A stretch of 64,000 nt of DNA from LMUY01 sp965276785 (GCA_965276785.1 OZ255629.1:2232001-2296000); one strand, 5' to 3'; shown: positions 24,756-34,638, numbered from the stretch's first letter. The notes: generated by a model from the sequence alone, not told the origin. Numbers and translations: made by a program.

Positions 24756-27250
24756 GGCTGGCCTGGCGCCTGGCCCGGCGTGACCTTCGCGGCGGCGTGC
24801 GCGGCATCCGCGTGGTGCTGGCCTGCCTCGCATTGGGAGTGGCTGCCATCGCTGCGGTTGGCAGCCTGCGCGCTGCGGTCGAGCAAGGCCTGGCCAGCGA
24901 CGGCCGGGCCCTGCTAGGCGGCGACCTGTCAATCGATGGCGGCGCCGAGCCCCTGCCCGCGGCTTTGCGCCCTTGGCTGGAGGCCCGCGGCGGCCGCGTG
25001 TCGGCCATCGTCACCATGCGCTCGCTGCTGGTGGCGCCCTCGGGCGAGCGGCAGCTCATCGAGCTGAAAGCGGTGGACGGCGCTTACCCCCTGGTCGGCG
25101 CGGCCGAGCTCGACCCGGCGCTGCCGCTCGCGGCCGCGCTGGATGGCGGCGTCGTGGCGGACCCGCTGGTGCTGGCCCGGCTCAATCTGCATCCCGGCGA
25201 CCCGGTGCGGGTCGGCAATGGCCATTTCACCCTGCGCGCCGCGCTCACCCGCGAGCCCGACCATGCCAGCGGCCTATCCATCCTGGGCCCGCGGGTGCTC
25301 ATCGCCGCCTCCGCCCTGCCGGCCACCGGGCTGGTGCAGACCGGATCGCTGCTGACCTATGACTGGCGCGTCGCCCTGCCCCCCGGCACCGACGTCGCGG
25401 CGACCAAGGCCGCCATCCGCGCCGCCTTCCCGAACCGCGGCTGGCGCATGCGCGACCCCACGGAGGCGGCACCGGGCACCGCGCAGGCGGTCGACCAGAC
25501 CAGCCTGTTCCTCTCCCTGGTGGGATTGTGCTCGTTGCTGGTCGGGGGCATCGGGGTCGCCACCGGGGTGCGGGCCTGGATGGAGGCCCGCGCCCGCACC
25601 GTCGCCACGCTGCGCTGCCTGGGCGCGCCGAGCCGGCTGATCCTGCGCATGTTCTTGGCTCAAGTGGGCTTGCTCTGCGCGGCAGGCGTGCTGCTGGGCG
25701 TGGCGGCCGGGGCCGCGCTCCCCGTGGTGGGCTTGCTGCTATTCGGCCATCTGCTGCCGCTGCCGACCGCCATTGGCATCTATCCCGCCCCGCTCGCCCT
25801 GGCCGCGCTCTACGGCGTGCTCACGGCAGGGGCGTTTGCCCTGTGGCCGCTGGCGCGGGCCGCACAAATCCCCGGCGCCGCCCTGTTCCGGGATGCGATG
25901 CTGCCTGACGGCGGCGGCGTGCCCCGGCCAGTCTGGCTGGCCAACGCCGCGCTTGTGGCGGTGCTGGTGGCCATCATCGTGGCCACGGCCACAGACCGGC
26001 GGTTCGCGCTGTACTTCTGCGCGGCAGCGGCCGCCACCTTGGCGGTGTTCCGCGGCGGCGCTGTGGGGCTGCAGGCGGTGGCGCGCCGGCTGCGCGTCCG
26101 CCATCCAGCGCCGCTCCGGCTCGGCCTGGCCAACTTGCACCGCCCCGCCAGCCCGGCGCCCTTGCTCCTGGTGGCGCTCGGCCTGGGGCTGACCACGCTG
26201 TCGGCCGTGGTGCTGATCCAGGGCAATATCCGCCACCAGATCCTGGGCCAAATCCCCAAGGCCGCGCCGTCTTTCTTCTTTATCGACATCCAGAACGAGC
26301 AACTCGCCCAGTTCGAGCAGATCGTGCACGGCCAACCCGGCGTGTCGGACCTGCACCAGGTGCCCAGCCTGCGCGCCCGCATCGTGGCGCTGAACGGCAC
26401 GCCGGTGGAGCAGGTGCATGTCAAACCCGGCAGCGAATGGGCGCTCCGCGGCGACCGCGGGCTCACCTACTCGGCCCAGGTCCCGCGCGGCTCCACGGTG
26501 ACAACAGGCCAGTGGTGGCCGGCCGGTTACGACGGCAAACCACTGCTCTCGCTGGACGCCGGACTGTCCGACGGCTGGGGCCTCAAGCTCGGCGACACGC
26601 TCACCGCCAACGTGCTCGGGCGCGACATCGTCTTCACTGTCGCCAACCTCCGCCGCATCGAATGGCGGGACCTCGCGATCAACTTCGTCATGGTCGCCTC
26701 GCCAGGCCTGCTCGATCACGCCCCGCACATGCACATCGCCACGGTGCGCGACGCGCCGGCCGAGGACGCGCCCTTGCTGCGGGCGGTGACGGACGCGCTG
26801 CCCAACGTGACCGGCATCCGGGTCGCCGACATCCTGCAATCCGTGGCCGACCTGGTAGGCCAACTCGCGACCGCCTTGGCCGCCACCGGCGCGGTGACGC
26901 TGGCCTCGGGCGCGCTGGTGCTGGCCGGTGCGATGGCGGCCGGGCAACGCCGGCGAGTGGCCGAAGCGGTGATCCTGAAGACGCTGGGTGCCACGCGGGC
27001 GCAAATCCGCTCGGCCTGGCTGATTGAGTTCGGCGCCGTCGGCGCCACCGCGGGGGTAATCGCGGCCGGGCTGGGCACGCTGGCGAGCTGGGGGGTGGTG
27101 CGGTTCCTGCTGCATACCACCTGGTTCTTTCTGCCCGGCGTGCTGGCGGCGACGATTGCGGGTTGCGTTGTTTTGATGTTGCTGTTCGGATATATTGGCA
27201 CAGCCGCCGCGTTACGGGTGTCGCCAGCGTCGCAGTTGCGGAACGAATAA
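24752..27250 (+). CDS. FtsX-like ABC transporter permease (YbbP-like)
   Basis: An 832 aa permease with two FtsX modules. One N-terminal membrane helix is followed by a large periplasmic domain, a first three-helix bundle (LVGGIGVATGVRAWMEAR, LGAPSRLILRMFLAQ), a middle pair of helices, a second periplasmic domain and a last bundle with LGATRAQIRSAWLIEFG. This matches the YbbP topology. The start is the GTG at 24752, overlapping the ATPase stop; the longer frame upstream lies inside the ATPase gene. Confidence 0.9.
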
Positions 27251-27356
27251 GGGGTTAAACCGCAGCAATCCTTGACGGAATTTGCTTGATCCTGCCCCGG
27301 GCTCGACCAAGATAGCGCTCACCGGGCATCATGCCCTTTTTGAGGATCACAAGCCT

Positions 27357-28127
27357 ATGGCCTACACTCCCGACTTCAGGAGCTATGCGCCGGCAAGTGC
27401 CGCCAATGCCGCGGTGCTGGACGCCGGCCTGCGCGCCTACATGTTGCGCGTCTATAACTGGATGGCGTCCGGGCTTTTGGTCACGGGCATTGTTGCCTAC
27501 GCCATTGCCAATACCTCGCTGATCGACGCGTTTTACCCGATGGTTCAGACGCAATATGGCTCAGTCCGTACCAGCGGGCCGCTGGCCATGATCGCGATGT
27601 TTGCTCCACTCGCTTTCGTGCTGGTGCTGTCGTTCGGTGTGAACCGGCTGTCCAAGACAGCTGTGCAAGGCATCTTCTGGGCGTTCTGCGCCGCGATGGG
27701 CGCCAGCATCAGCTCGATCTTCTTCAGGTATAGCCAAGGATCGATCGCAAGCACCTTCTTCATCACCGCCGCCACCTTCGCGGGCATGAGCATCGTCGGC
27801 TACACGACCAGGCGCAATCTCACCAACATGGGCTCGTTCCTCATCATGGGCCTGTTCGGGATCATCCTGGCGAGCTTGGTGAACATGTTTCTGCAGAATG
27901 GTGCCCTGCAGTTCATGATCAGCATCGTCGGCGTGCTCATCTTTGTCGGCCTGACCGCCTATGACACGCAGCGGATCAAGCTGACCTACACGCAGTATGC
28001 CTATGCCGAAGGGTTGGATGGGGCAGCCAAGCGCAGCGTATACGACGCGCTCAGTCTCTACCTGAACTTCATCAACCTGTTCATGCTGATGCTGCAACTC
28101 ACGGGTAACCGCAGCAGCAACAGCTGA
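27357..28127 (+). CDS. Bax inhibitor-1/YccA family membrane protein
   Basis: Inner-membrane protein of 256 aa with seven predicted helices. Family features are LRAYMLRVYNWMASGLLVTGIVAY, GLFGIILASLVNMFL and TAYDTQRIKLTY near the end, where the conserved Asp lies. In E. coli relatives (YbhL, YccA) the function is unclear; YccA modulates FtsH, and bacterial BsYetJ is a pH-sensitive calcium leak. The ATG at 27357 has GAGG 11 nt upstream; an upstream in-frame start at 27282 is less likely. Confidence 0.93.
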   Translation: MAYTPDFRSYAPASAANAAVLDAGLRAYMLRVYNWMASGLLVTGIVAYAIANTSLIDAFYPMVQTQYGSVRTSGPLAMIAMFAPLAFVLVLSFGVNRLSKTAVQGIFWAFCAAMGASISSIFFRYSQGSIASTFFITAATFAGMSIVGYTTRRNLTNMGSFLIMGLFGIILASLVNMFLQNGALQFMISIVGVLIFVGLTAYDTQRIKLTYTQYAYAEGLDGAAKRSVYDALSLYLNFINLFMLMLQLTGNRSSNS

Positions 28128-28139
28128 TACCGGCCAACA

Positions 28140-28189
28140 CCGTCCTTGCGAGCCATGGGCGTTACTACAGCCCTGGCCCGTAAGGACGG
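28140..28189. terminator. large imperfect hairpin between convergent genes
   Basis: CCGTCCTT (28140-28147) pairs with AAGGACGG (28182-28189), and the flanks inside (CCATGGGC / GCCCTGG) extend the stem imperfectly around a small TTACTACA loop. There is no T-tract. It lies 12 bp after the Bax-inhibitor gene stop and before the carD end, so it may protect or end both mRNAs. Confidence 0.45.
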
Positions 28190-28286
28190 CGTGGCCGCTT
28201 TACTCGCGCTAACGAGACGCCGTTACCAACCTTTCCAGGAAGCCGGAGCATACCGCGCCGCTTGCCGGTCCTACGGCCGCCGAGCG

Positions 28287-29225
28287 TCACACCGTCTTCA
28301 AGAAATCCCCTAGCTTGGTCACCGCGGTCGGCTTGTCGGTGTTGTCCAATGCCGCCAGTTCCGCCGCAAGCCGGTCCATCGCCGCCTCGTAAATCTGGCG
28401 CTCGCTGAAGCTCTGATCCGGCTGGCCGGAATTGCGATGCAAGTCGCGCACCACCTCGGCGATCGCCAACGGGTCCCCGCTGTTGATCTTCGCCTCGTAT
28501 TCCTGTGCCCGGCGAGACCACATGGTCCGCTTGATGCGCGCCCGGCCCTTCAGAATCGCCATCGCCTCGTCAAACATCTTGCGGCTCGCCAGCTTGCGCA
28601 ACCCGGCGGACCGCGCCTTGGACACCGGCACCCGCAAGGTCATGCGGTTCTCTTCGAATGTAATGTGGATCAACTCGAGCTTGTGCCCGGCGATCTCCTC
28701 AGTCGCAATCCGCTCCACCTTGCCCACGCCATGGGTCGGGTAGACCACGTGATCGCCCTCGTGGAAAATCTCCGCCTTGGCCGGCATGCGCGCATGCATA
28801 ACCGGGCGGTTCGGCACACCGGGCATGTGGCCTGGCATCCGCGGAGCGACTCGGTTGGATGGCGGCGGAAGCGCGTCTTCTTCCTCCTCCTCCTCTTCCT
28901 CCTCGGTGACGACAACGGCATCGAGGTCTTCGACCAACTCCCCCTCGTCAACCGCAGGGTCGATCGCCAGCGCGGCAAGATCGGGCTCCTCGCCGGACGG
29001 GATGGCCGCGAGCGGATCGTCGCTGACCTCGCTCACGTCCAATGCCTCAGCTTCGTCGGTTGCTTCCACTGGCTGGATGATGTCGGTCTCGTCGACCTGG
29101 GAAACCGGTAGTTTGCTGGTGATGGTATACGACTCCAAACTATGATCCACCGTAGCCGCCGGAGACTTCGACATCGCGCGGGAGGAGCGCAGACTTCGCG
29201 CGCTGCCAGGCTTTGCAACGGTCAT
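28287..29225 (-). CDS. carD: CarD-family transcription regulator with long acidic N-terminal extension
   Basis: The CarD part (about residues 154-312) binds RNA polymerase beta and stabilises open complexes: FHEGDHVVYPTHGVGKVERI is the polymerase-interacting Tudor-like domain, and KMFDEAMAILKGRARIKRTMWSRRAQEYE is the helical DNA-binding part. Typical alphaproteobacterial CarD is about 165-170 aa; here about 150 extra N-terminal residues are rich in Asp, Glu, Ser and Pro and include nine consecutive Glu (108-116), followed by a Pro/Met/Arg linker. The ATG at 29225 has GGAGGT 7 nt upstream, so the extension looks genuinely translated. It follows fdxA, as usual in this group. Confidence 0.92.
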   Translation of the reverse strand: MTVAKPGSARSLRSSRAMSKSPAATVDHSLESYTITSKLPVSQVDETDIIQPVEATDEAEALDVSEVSDDPLAAIPSGEEPDLAALAIDPAVDEGELVEDLDAVVVTEEEEEEEEEDALPPPSNRVAPRMPGHMPGVPNRPVMHARMPAKAEIFHEGDHVVYPTHGVGKVERIATEEIAGHKLELIHITFEENRMTLRVPVSKARSAGLRKLASRKMFDEAMAILKGRARIKRTMWSRRAQEYEAKINSGDPLAIAEVVRDLHRNSGQPDQSFSERQIYEAAMDRLAAELAALDNTDKPTAVTKLGDFLKTV

Positions 29226-29387
29226 GACCGTACCTCCGATACGGGTGGGCTACAGCCGGATGTAATGCGGCGTCGCCGCAGGGTGAGGGGCTGGGACAAG
29301 CAGCGACGCACGCATCGCGGTTTCTCCAGTCACGCCTATATCACGTTTGAGCCGCGACGTCAGCCTCTGAATGACGGCAAGGCTAGG

Positions 29388-29720
29388 CTACGGGGTCCCC
29401 GGCGCGGGAGAAAACAATTCGGCCTTGCCGGGCTTGTCCTTCCACTCGTCCGCATCCGCAGGCGGCGTGCCCTTGCGGGTAATGTTCGGCCATTGCGTCG
29501 CAAACGTGCGGTTGGTCTCGGCCCAGGCCGCGGCCCGGTCGTCGCTGTCGGGCACGATCGCCTCCGCCGGGCACTCCGGCTCGCAAACGCCGCAATCGAT
29601 GCACTCGTCCGGGTGGATCGCCAGCATATTGTCCCCGACGTAGAAACAGTCGACGGGGCAGACCTCGATGCAGTCCATATACTTGCAACGGATGCAGTTC
29701 TCAGTGACCACGTAGGTCAT
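29388..29720 (-). CDS. fdxA: ferredoxin FdxA (seven-iron type)
   Basis: A 110 aa ferredoxin of the Azotobacter FdI type carrying a [3Fe-4S] and a [4Fe-4S] cluster. The cysteines are C9, C17, C21 and C50 on one side and C40, C43, C46 and C25 on the other, within MTYVVTENCIRCKYMDC and DECIDCGVCEPECPAEAI. The C-terminal tail with NITRKGTPPADADEW is characteristic of alphaproteobacterial FdxA. It lies 56 bp after the S4-domain gene. Confidence 0.94.
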   Translation of the reverse strand: MTYVVTENCIRCKYMDCIEVCPVDCFYVGDNMLAIHPDECIDCGVCEPECPAEAIVPDSDDRAAAWAETNRTFATQWPNITRKGTPPADADEWKDKPGKAELFSPAPGTP

Positions 29721-29776
29721 TCCAGGCAGACTCCACCATTCGCTCTGGCCGATAGGTGGGGCGGTATGGCGCTGTT

Positions 29777-30076
29777 TCAGCCCCCATGCAAGGCAGGCTC
29801 CGCCAGCTCTTCATAGAGTGTGCGCGCTTCCGCCGCGGGGCCGCGCCGGCGCGCCAGCCCCAGCACGCGCACCACCCGCACGCCGGTTGGAGTGGGCAGG
29901 GTCAGCACGTCGCCGGGGCGCAACCGGGCATGCGGCTTGTCGGTCGGCTGCCGGTTGATCCGCACGCGACCCTCTGCCACCCACCTGGCGCAGCCGGCGC
30001 GCAGTTTCATGAAGCGCGCGCACCACAGCCATTTGTCCAGGCGTTGCCAGAGCTGGTCCTCCCCCGCCTCGCTCAC
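29777..30076 (-). CDS. S4-domain RNA-binding protein (Hsp15-like)
   Basis: A 99 aa protein with an S4 fold: RLDKWLWCARFMKLRAGCARWVAEGRVRIN followed by LRPGDVLTLP. It resembles HslR/Hsp15, which rescues stalled 50S subunits carrying nascent tRNA. The start is a GTG whose last two bases belong to the helicase stop (GTGA, 30076-30073), indicating translational coupling. Helicase-S4-fdxA-carD is a recurring alphaproteobacterial gene order. Confidence 0.88.
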   Translation of the reverse strand: MSEAGEDQLWQRLDKWLWCARFMKLRAGCARWVAEGRVRINRQPTDKPHARLRPGDVLTLPTPTGVRVVRVLGLARRRGPAAEARTLYEELAEPALHGG

Positions 30077-32565
30077 GGGCGGCGGTGCAGCCCGGCAAGG
30101 GCGGCGAACGGGCTGTCCAGCCGCGGCGGCGCCGGCACGTCGCGCCGGCGTGGGGCGATCCGTGCCGCCCCAGCGGCCAGCATCGCCGGCGCCGGCGGCC
30201 CGTAGGCGTCAGGCGCCAGCACCGTTGCCGGCACCAGGCGCGCACCGAGCGCCCGCAGCACGGCAGGCAACAACTCGGCACGGACCTGCAAGCGGGAGGC
30301 CAGATTGGGCGGCAAGGCGGTGGCGCCGCGGCGGGTGGCGAAGGCGAGTTCGGCCGCCACGCGCTCCGCCACATCCAGCCGCAGCAGCACGGGGCCGGCT
30401 TCAAGCCAGCCCATCGCCTCCGCAAACCCCGGCGGCCACAGCGCCGGCTTGGCGGCCGACACCTGGCCGGCCGCTGGCAAGGGCAGCGCCGGCTGGCGGT
30501 GCGCCACGGCCCAAAGCAGCGCTCGCATCGCCATCGCCCGCGGCTTCAGCGCTGCGGGAACGAACAGCCCGAAGCGGCCTGCGCGCAGCCCGGCCGCCTT
30601 CAACCGGGCGCGCAACGGGGGCGCCGCCTCAATCGGCGCGGCCACTCCGCCGGCCTCGCCTACCTGGTGCAGCGGGCCGCGCAGCGCCGGGTCCGCCACG
30701 TCCGCCAGGCGTAGCACCGCAGCGAGGTCGGCCGCGATGGCAGCGGTGGCGAACGCCTGCAGCCGCAGCCTGATCCGCTCGCGCGCGGCGCCGTCCAGAT
30801 ACTCGCTGTCGGCCACTTCGATGGCAGGCCGTAGCAGGCTGGCGCCCGGCCGCAACCGCGCCACCACCCCGCCGCCCCACGCGATCCGCCCGTCGGCGGC
30901 CAGGTCGAATGCCGCATCCGCCGACAGCTCCAGCGCGCCCAGCCGCCGCGGCATCTCCTGGCGCAGCGAACGCCGGGCCGCGCGCAGCACCAGCCGCTTC
31001 TCCTCGCCCACCGCCGCCGGGTCGGGCAGGAAGCCGAACCCCTCGATGTGCCCAACCGGGTGCCCCTCCACCACCACCTCGCCGCGGGCGGTGACGGCGG
31101 ACAGCAGGCTGTCCCCCTCCGCATTCTCCAGCCGGCGGATCAGCAGGGTCGAGCGCCGGTCGACGAAGCGGGCGGTGAGCTTCTCGTGCAGCGCGTCCGA
31201 CAGCTTGTCCTCGACGGCGCGGGCGCGCTCGGCCATGCCGGCGGCATCGCGCACCCAATCCGGCCGGGCGGCGATGTAGGCCCACACCCGCACGCCCGAG
31301 AGCCGCTGCATCAAGGTGTCGATGTCGCCGTCCGAGCGGTCGAGTGCGGCCACCTGCCCGTCCAGCCAGGCCGCCGGAAGCTGCTCGGCGCGGGCTAGGT
31401 GGCCGAACACGCGGGCGCAGAAGCGGGCGTGGCTGTCATCGGCGAGCTTGCGGAAGTCCGGGATTTGGCAGCAATCCCACAGCGTGCGGACCCGGCGCGC
31501 GCCCATTGCGAGGTCGCGCACCTCGCGCTCGCGGGCCAGGCTGAGCAGCGTCTCCAGGTCCGAGGCGTCGCGGCCGCGCACCAGGCCCGGCCGCGGCGGC
31601 GGCGCCACCAGGCTGGCGAGCAGGCCGTCCACGCTGGTGAAGTCGAGCGTGCTGTTGCGCCAGGCGAGCTGGTCGAGCGGCTCGAAGCTGTGGTTTTCCA
31701 CCGCCTCGGCCAGTTCGTCGTCGATCGGGGCGCATCCCGCCGTGGTGCCGAAGCTGCCGTCGCGCATGCCCCGCCCGGCGCGCCCGGCGATCTGCGCCAC
31801 CTCGGCCGCGTGCAGCCGGCGCGCGGCATGGCCGTCGAACTTGCCCAGCCGGGCGAAGGCGACATGGTCCACGTCCATGTTCAGCCCCATCCCGATCGCG
31901 TCGGTGGCGACCAGGAAGTCCACCTCCTTGTCCTGATACAGCGCCACCTGGGCGTTGCGGGTGCGCGGAGAGAGGCGGCCCATCACCACGGCGCAGCCGC
32001 CGCGCCGGCGGCGGATCAGCTCGGCGATGGCGTAGACGTCGGCCGCCGAGAACGCGACCACGGCGGAGCGGGGCGGCAGCCGCACCAGCTTGTCGGGGCC
32101 AGCGAAGCGCAGTTGGGACAGCCGCGGCCGGGTCTCGATTTCGGCCTGCGGCACCAGGGCGTGCAGCAAGGGGCGGATGGTCTCGGCGCCGAGGAACATG
32201 GTCTCCACCATGCCGCGGGCATGCAGCAGCCGATCGGTGAAGATGTGGCCGCGGTCGGCGTCGGCACAGAGTTGGATTTCGTCCACCGCGAGGAACTCGG
32301 CCTGCCGGTCCAGCGGCATCGCTTCCACCGTGCAAGAGAACCAGCGCGCCTCGGGCGGGACGATTTTTTCCTCCCCCGTGATCAGCGCGACCGACTTGGC
32401 GCCTTTGCGCGCCACCATGCGATCGTAGTTCTCGCGGGCCAGCAGGCGCAACGGGAAGCCGATGATGCCCGAGGCATGCGCCATCAGCCGCTCGATGGCG
32501 AGGTGGGTCTTGCCCGTGTTGGTCGGCCCAAGCACCGCCTTCACGCGCGAGGGGTAGCCGTACAT
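30073..32565 (-). CDS. SUV3-like ATP-dependent RNA helicase
   Basis: An 830 aa superfamily-2 helicase related to mitochondrial SUV3. Motif I is GPTNTGKTH (13-21), motif II DEIQ, and later motifs include VATDAIGMGLNMDVDHVAFARLGKFDG and QIAGRAGRGMRDGSFG. The start is the ATG of MYGYPSRVKAVLGP at 32565; the frame extends 62 codons further without resemblance. In mitochondria SUV3 works with an RNase in RNA turnover, and a bacterial RNA-decay role is inferred. It is coupled to the S4-domain gene. Confidence 0.9.
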   Translation of the reverse strand: MYGYPSRVKAVLGPTNTGKTHLAIERLMAHASGIIGFPLRLLARENYDRMVARKGAKSVALITGEEKIVPPEARWFSCTVEAMPLDRQAEFLAVDEIQLCADADRGHIFTDRLLHARGMVETMFLGAETIRPLLHALVPQAEIETRPRLSQLRFAGPDKLVRLPPRSAVVAFSAADVYAIAELIRRRRGGCAVVMGRLSPRTRNAQVALYQDKEVDFLVATDAIGMGLNMDVDHVAFARLGKFDGHAARRLHAAEVAQIAGRAGRGMRDGSFGTTAGCAPIDDELAEAVENHSFEPLDQLAWRNSTLDFTSVDGLLASLVAPPPRPGLVRGRDASDLETLLSLAREREVRDLAMGARRVRTLWDCCQIPDFRKLADDSHARFCARVFGHLARAEQLPAAWLDGQVAALDRSDGDIDTLMQRLSGVRVWAYIAARPDWVRDAAGMAERARAVEDKLSDALHEKLTARFVDRRSTLLIRRLENAEGDSLLSAVTARGEVVVEGHPVGHIEGFGFLPDPAAVGEEKRLVLRAARRSLRQEMPRRLGALELSADAAFDLAADGRIAWGGGVVARLRPGASLLRPAIEVADSEYLDGAARERIRLRLQAFATAAIAADLAAVLRLADVADPALRGPLHQVGEAGGVAAPIEAAPPLRARLKAAGLRAGRFGLFVPAALKPRAMAMRALLWAVAHRQPALPLPAAGQVSAAKPALWPPGFAEAMGWLEAGPVLLRLDVAERVAAELAFATRRGATALPPNLASRLQVRAELLPAVLRALGARLVPATVLAPDAYGPPAPAMLAAGAARIAPRRRDVPAPPRLDSPFAALAGLHRRP

Positions 32566-32660
32566 GCCACGATGGTTGGGCCCGGCGGCGGCAAATGCAA
32601 GCGGGCGGGCGCGCCACAACGCGGGCGACGCAAACGGCCGGACGTGGTAGAGGTGCAGGC

Positions 32661-33356
32661 ATGGGGATCGAACCGCACGCCGTCGCGCAGTTCTATGCCA
32701 CCGCGCAGGGCGCCACCGTGCTGCGCCTGGTGCGGGAGCGCTTGGCGGCACTCTGGCCGGACCTGGGCGGGCAGAGCGTGCTGGGCCTCGGTCATGCCGG
32801 GCCGTACCTGCCGCTGTGGCAGTCCACGGCTTGCCGCTGCATCGCGGCCACTCCCGGCGCCGTGCCGGGCTCGGAGCCGAGTTCCGCCTGCGCGGTGGAG
32901 GAGGATGCGCTGCCCTTCGCCGACCTCTCGCTCGACCGTGTGCTGCTGGTGCATGCGCTGGAGAACGCCGACAACGCGCGCCGCTTGCTGCGCGAAGTGT
33001 GGCGGGTGCTGAAGGACGACGGCCGCTTGCTGGTGGTGGCGCCGAATCGGGTCGGGCTATGGGCGCAGAGCGAGCGCACCCCGTTCGGCCAAGGGCAGCC
33101 GTATTCGCCGGGCCAGGTCGGCCGCTTGCTGGCGGCCAGCCTGTTCAGCGTGGAGCGGCGGGAGAGTGCGGTCTACCTGCCGCCGCTGCGCCACCCGCTG
33201 CTGTTGCGCAGCGCCGGCTTGTTCGAACGCGTCGGCCGCCAATTGGCGCCGCGCTTTGCCGGGCTGACATTGGCCGAGGCGGTGAAGGACACCTATGCCG
33301 CCATGCCGGTGAAGGCCACCGCCCGCCGCCGCCACGTGCTGGCGGAAGCGGCTTAG
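32661..33356 (+). CDS. class I SAM-dependent methyltransferase
   Basis: A 231 aa protein with a methyltransferase-11-like core: SVLGLGHAGPYLPLW replaces the usual GxGxG region, DALPFADLSLDRVLLVHALENA is the motif around strand 4, and LLREVWRVLKDDGRLLVVAPNR is the classic post-strand segment. The C-terminal helix-rich part (LTLAEAVKDTYAAMPVKA) is typical of an alphaproteobacterial family next to gloB or helicase genes. The substrate is unknown. It is divergent from the helicase gene with 95 bp between. Confidence 0.85.
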   Translation: MGIEPHAVAQFYATAQGATVLRLVRERLAALWPDLGGQSVLGLGHAGPYLPLWQSTACRCIAATPGAVPGSEPSSACAVEEDALPFADLSLDRVLLVHALENADNARRLLREVWRVLKDDGRLLVVAPNRVGLWAQSERTPFGQGQPYSPGQVGRLLAASLFSVERRESAVYLPPLRHPLLLRSAGLFERVGRQLAPRFAGLTLAEAVKDTYAAMPVKATARRRHVLAEAA

Positions 33357-33385
33357 CTGGCCGTGCTCGACATGACGTGCCCGAC

Positions 33386-33431
33386 GGTGCGGCGAGCACC
33401 CCGTGGATGCCGGATCGAGTCCGGCATGACG
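33386..33431. repeat. palindromic intergenic repeat, copy A
   Basis: This block, beginning GGTGCGGCGAGCACCCCGTG, contains the inverted repeat ATGCCGGA...TCCGGCAT and ends CATGACG. The same 46-48 bp unit recurs at 34365-34412. It lies between the convergent methyltransferase and unknown-protein genes and could serve as a bidirectional terminator. Confidence 0.7.
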
Positions 33432-33439
33432 TTAGCGCG

Positions 33440-34051
33440 TCAGGAAGAGTCGATGACGTCGGGGAAGGTGAGGCGTCGGGCGGGGCGCGGTCCGTCGTCG
33501 TCGCCCTCGCGGTCGCAGGCGGGCGGGCGGGCGGCGAGGTCGGCGAGTGCGGCGCGGGGTTCGAAGGTGGGCACGGTGCGGTGTGGCCAGGCGGTGGGGA
33601 GCAGACCCAGGGCGCGGCGGATGCCCAGGATGATGTCCTCGACCGAACGGTCGGGGAGTTGTTCGGCCGGCTCGGGCGCCTCCATCCGCTCGCGTTCGAG
33701 GGCTTCGAGGGGTTCGGGGGGCTCGCTGCGGGTTTGCCCGGTGGCGTCCTGCCGTTGGTGGACGCTGGGGTTGCGGCCGGGTTCGGGGGCGGCGGTTTGG
33801 GACGGCTCGCGGGGCTCGGGGATGGGTTCGGCGAGCTTGTCGGCCAGCATGATGCCCTGGCGGATGGCGCGCGCGACGTCATGGTATGCGGCGGCGGCGG
33901 CGATAGGGTCGGTGAACGCCGGGTCTAGCGCTTCGACGATGACGGCACCGTGGTCGATCACGCGGCGCAGGATGTCGCGGTAGTGCTCGCGGTTCTCGGC
34001 GCGCCGTGCGGCGAGGGGTTGTGGGCCGACGGGTGCGGGCTGCGCGGACAT
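33440..34051 (-). CDS. hypothetical protein, Pro/Glu-rich centre
   Basis: A 203 aa soluble protein with no signal peptide or membrane helix. The N-terminal third is helical (ENREHYRDILRRVIDHGAVIVEAL, AYHDVARAIRQGIMLADKL). The middle is low-complexity, rich in Pro, Glu and Arg, and the end has SVEDIILGIRRALGLLP and a LADLAARPPA segment. I do not recognise a family. The helical part vaguely recalls small Acetobacteraceae proteins of unknown function. The start MSAQPAPVG at 34051 is favoured over a frame opening at 34087. It borders the repeat cluster. Confidence 0.6.
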   Translation of the reverse strand: MSAQPAPVGPQPLAARRAENREHYRDILRRVIDHGAVIVEALDPAFTDPIAAAAAYHDVARAIRQGIMLADKLAEPIPEPREPSQTAAPEPGRNPSVHQRQDATGQTRSEPPEPLEALERERMEAPEPAEQLPDRSVEDIILGIRRALGLLPTAWPHRTVPTFEPRAALADLAARPPACDREGDDDGPRPARRLTFPDVIDSS

Positions 34052-34241
34052 GGACGGGTTTAACCGTGCGGGAGGGGGGAGTTTCAAGGGATTGTTGGAG
34101 TTTGGCGGCGGACCGTCGTGCCCGCGTCAAGCACACGGCTGTCCGGTTCGTGAAAAGTTCCTGGATACGACGCTTTACTGTCATAGCCGGACTTGATCCA
34201 CTGCTGTCCGGTTCATGGCCCGACGCCTGGACGTGTAGTTG

Positions 34242-34325
34242 ATCGTCATGCCCGTGCTTGACACGGGCGGAGCAGCCAAAAGGTTCCGTGGGCGAAGCCC
34301 GTGGAATGGCTGCGGAGGGATCCAC
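34242..34325 (+). repeat. 84-bp repeat, left arm of inverted pair
   Basis: It runs from ATCGTCATGCCCGTGCTTGA through ACACGGGCGGAGCAGCCAAA to GGGATCCACG. Its reverse complement reappears at 34555-34638 with roughly seven mismatches. It carries an internal CCCGTG...CACGGG hairpin. Confidence 0.75.
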
Positions 34326-34364
34326 GCGATCCGGCTGGCCAAGATGAGTCATTACTTGCTCCAT

Positions 34365-34412
34365 GGTGCGGCGAGCACCCCGTGGATGCCCGGATCAAGT
34401 CCGGGCATGACG
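34365..34412. repeat. palindromic intergenic repeat, copy B
   Basis: Same unit as 33386-33431 with a longer stem: ATGCCCGGA (34386-34394) pairs with TCCGGGCAT (34400-34408) around TCAAG. It lies between the two arms of the 84-bp inverted pair. Confidence 0.75.
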
Positions 34413-34554
34413 GTAACCCATTGTTTACAAGCGTTTTACTGAACTGGACAGCCGTGGACTCGATCCGGCCATCCACGGCGTCCCCGCATCACCGGCCCAA
34501 CCCGTTGAGAGCCAGTCCTGGTCAAGGACCGATCGACGTCCATCAGCCAAACCC

Positions 34555-34638
34555 CGTGGATCCCTCCGCGCCGTTCCACGGGCTTTGCCCGCTGGACCTT
34601 TTGGCGGCTCCGCCCGTGTCAAGCGCGGGCATGACGAT
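34555..34638 (-). repeat. 84-bp repeat, right arm of inverted pair
   Basis: Reverse-complement copy of 34242-34325, starting CGTGGATCCCTCCGC and ending GCGGGCATGACGAT. The arms are 229 bp apart, so transcription through the cluster could form a long stem-loop. Confidence 0.75.

Noticed and set aside
28160..29100. Plus-strand frames opposite carD
   Set aside because: They mirror the acidic repeat of CarD (poly-Ser or poly-Leu on the other strand) and have no ribosome-binding site or domain.
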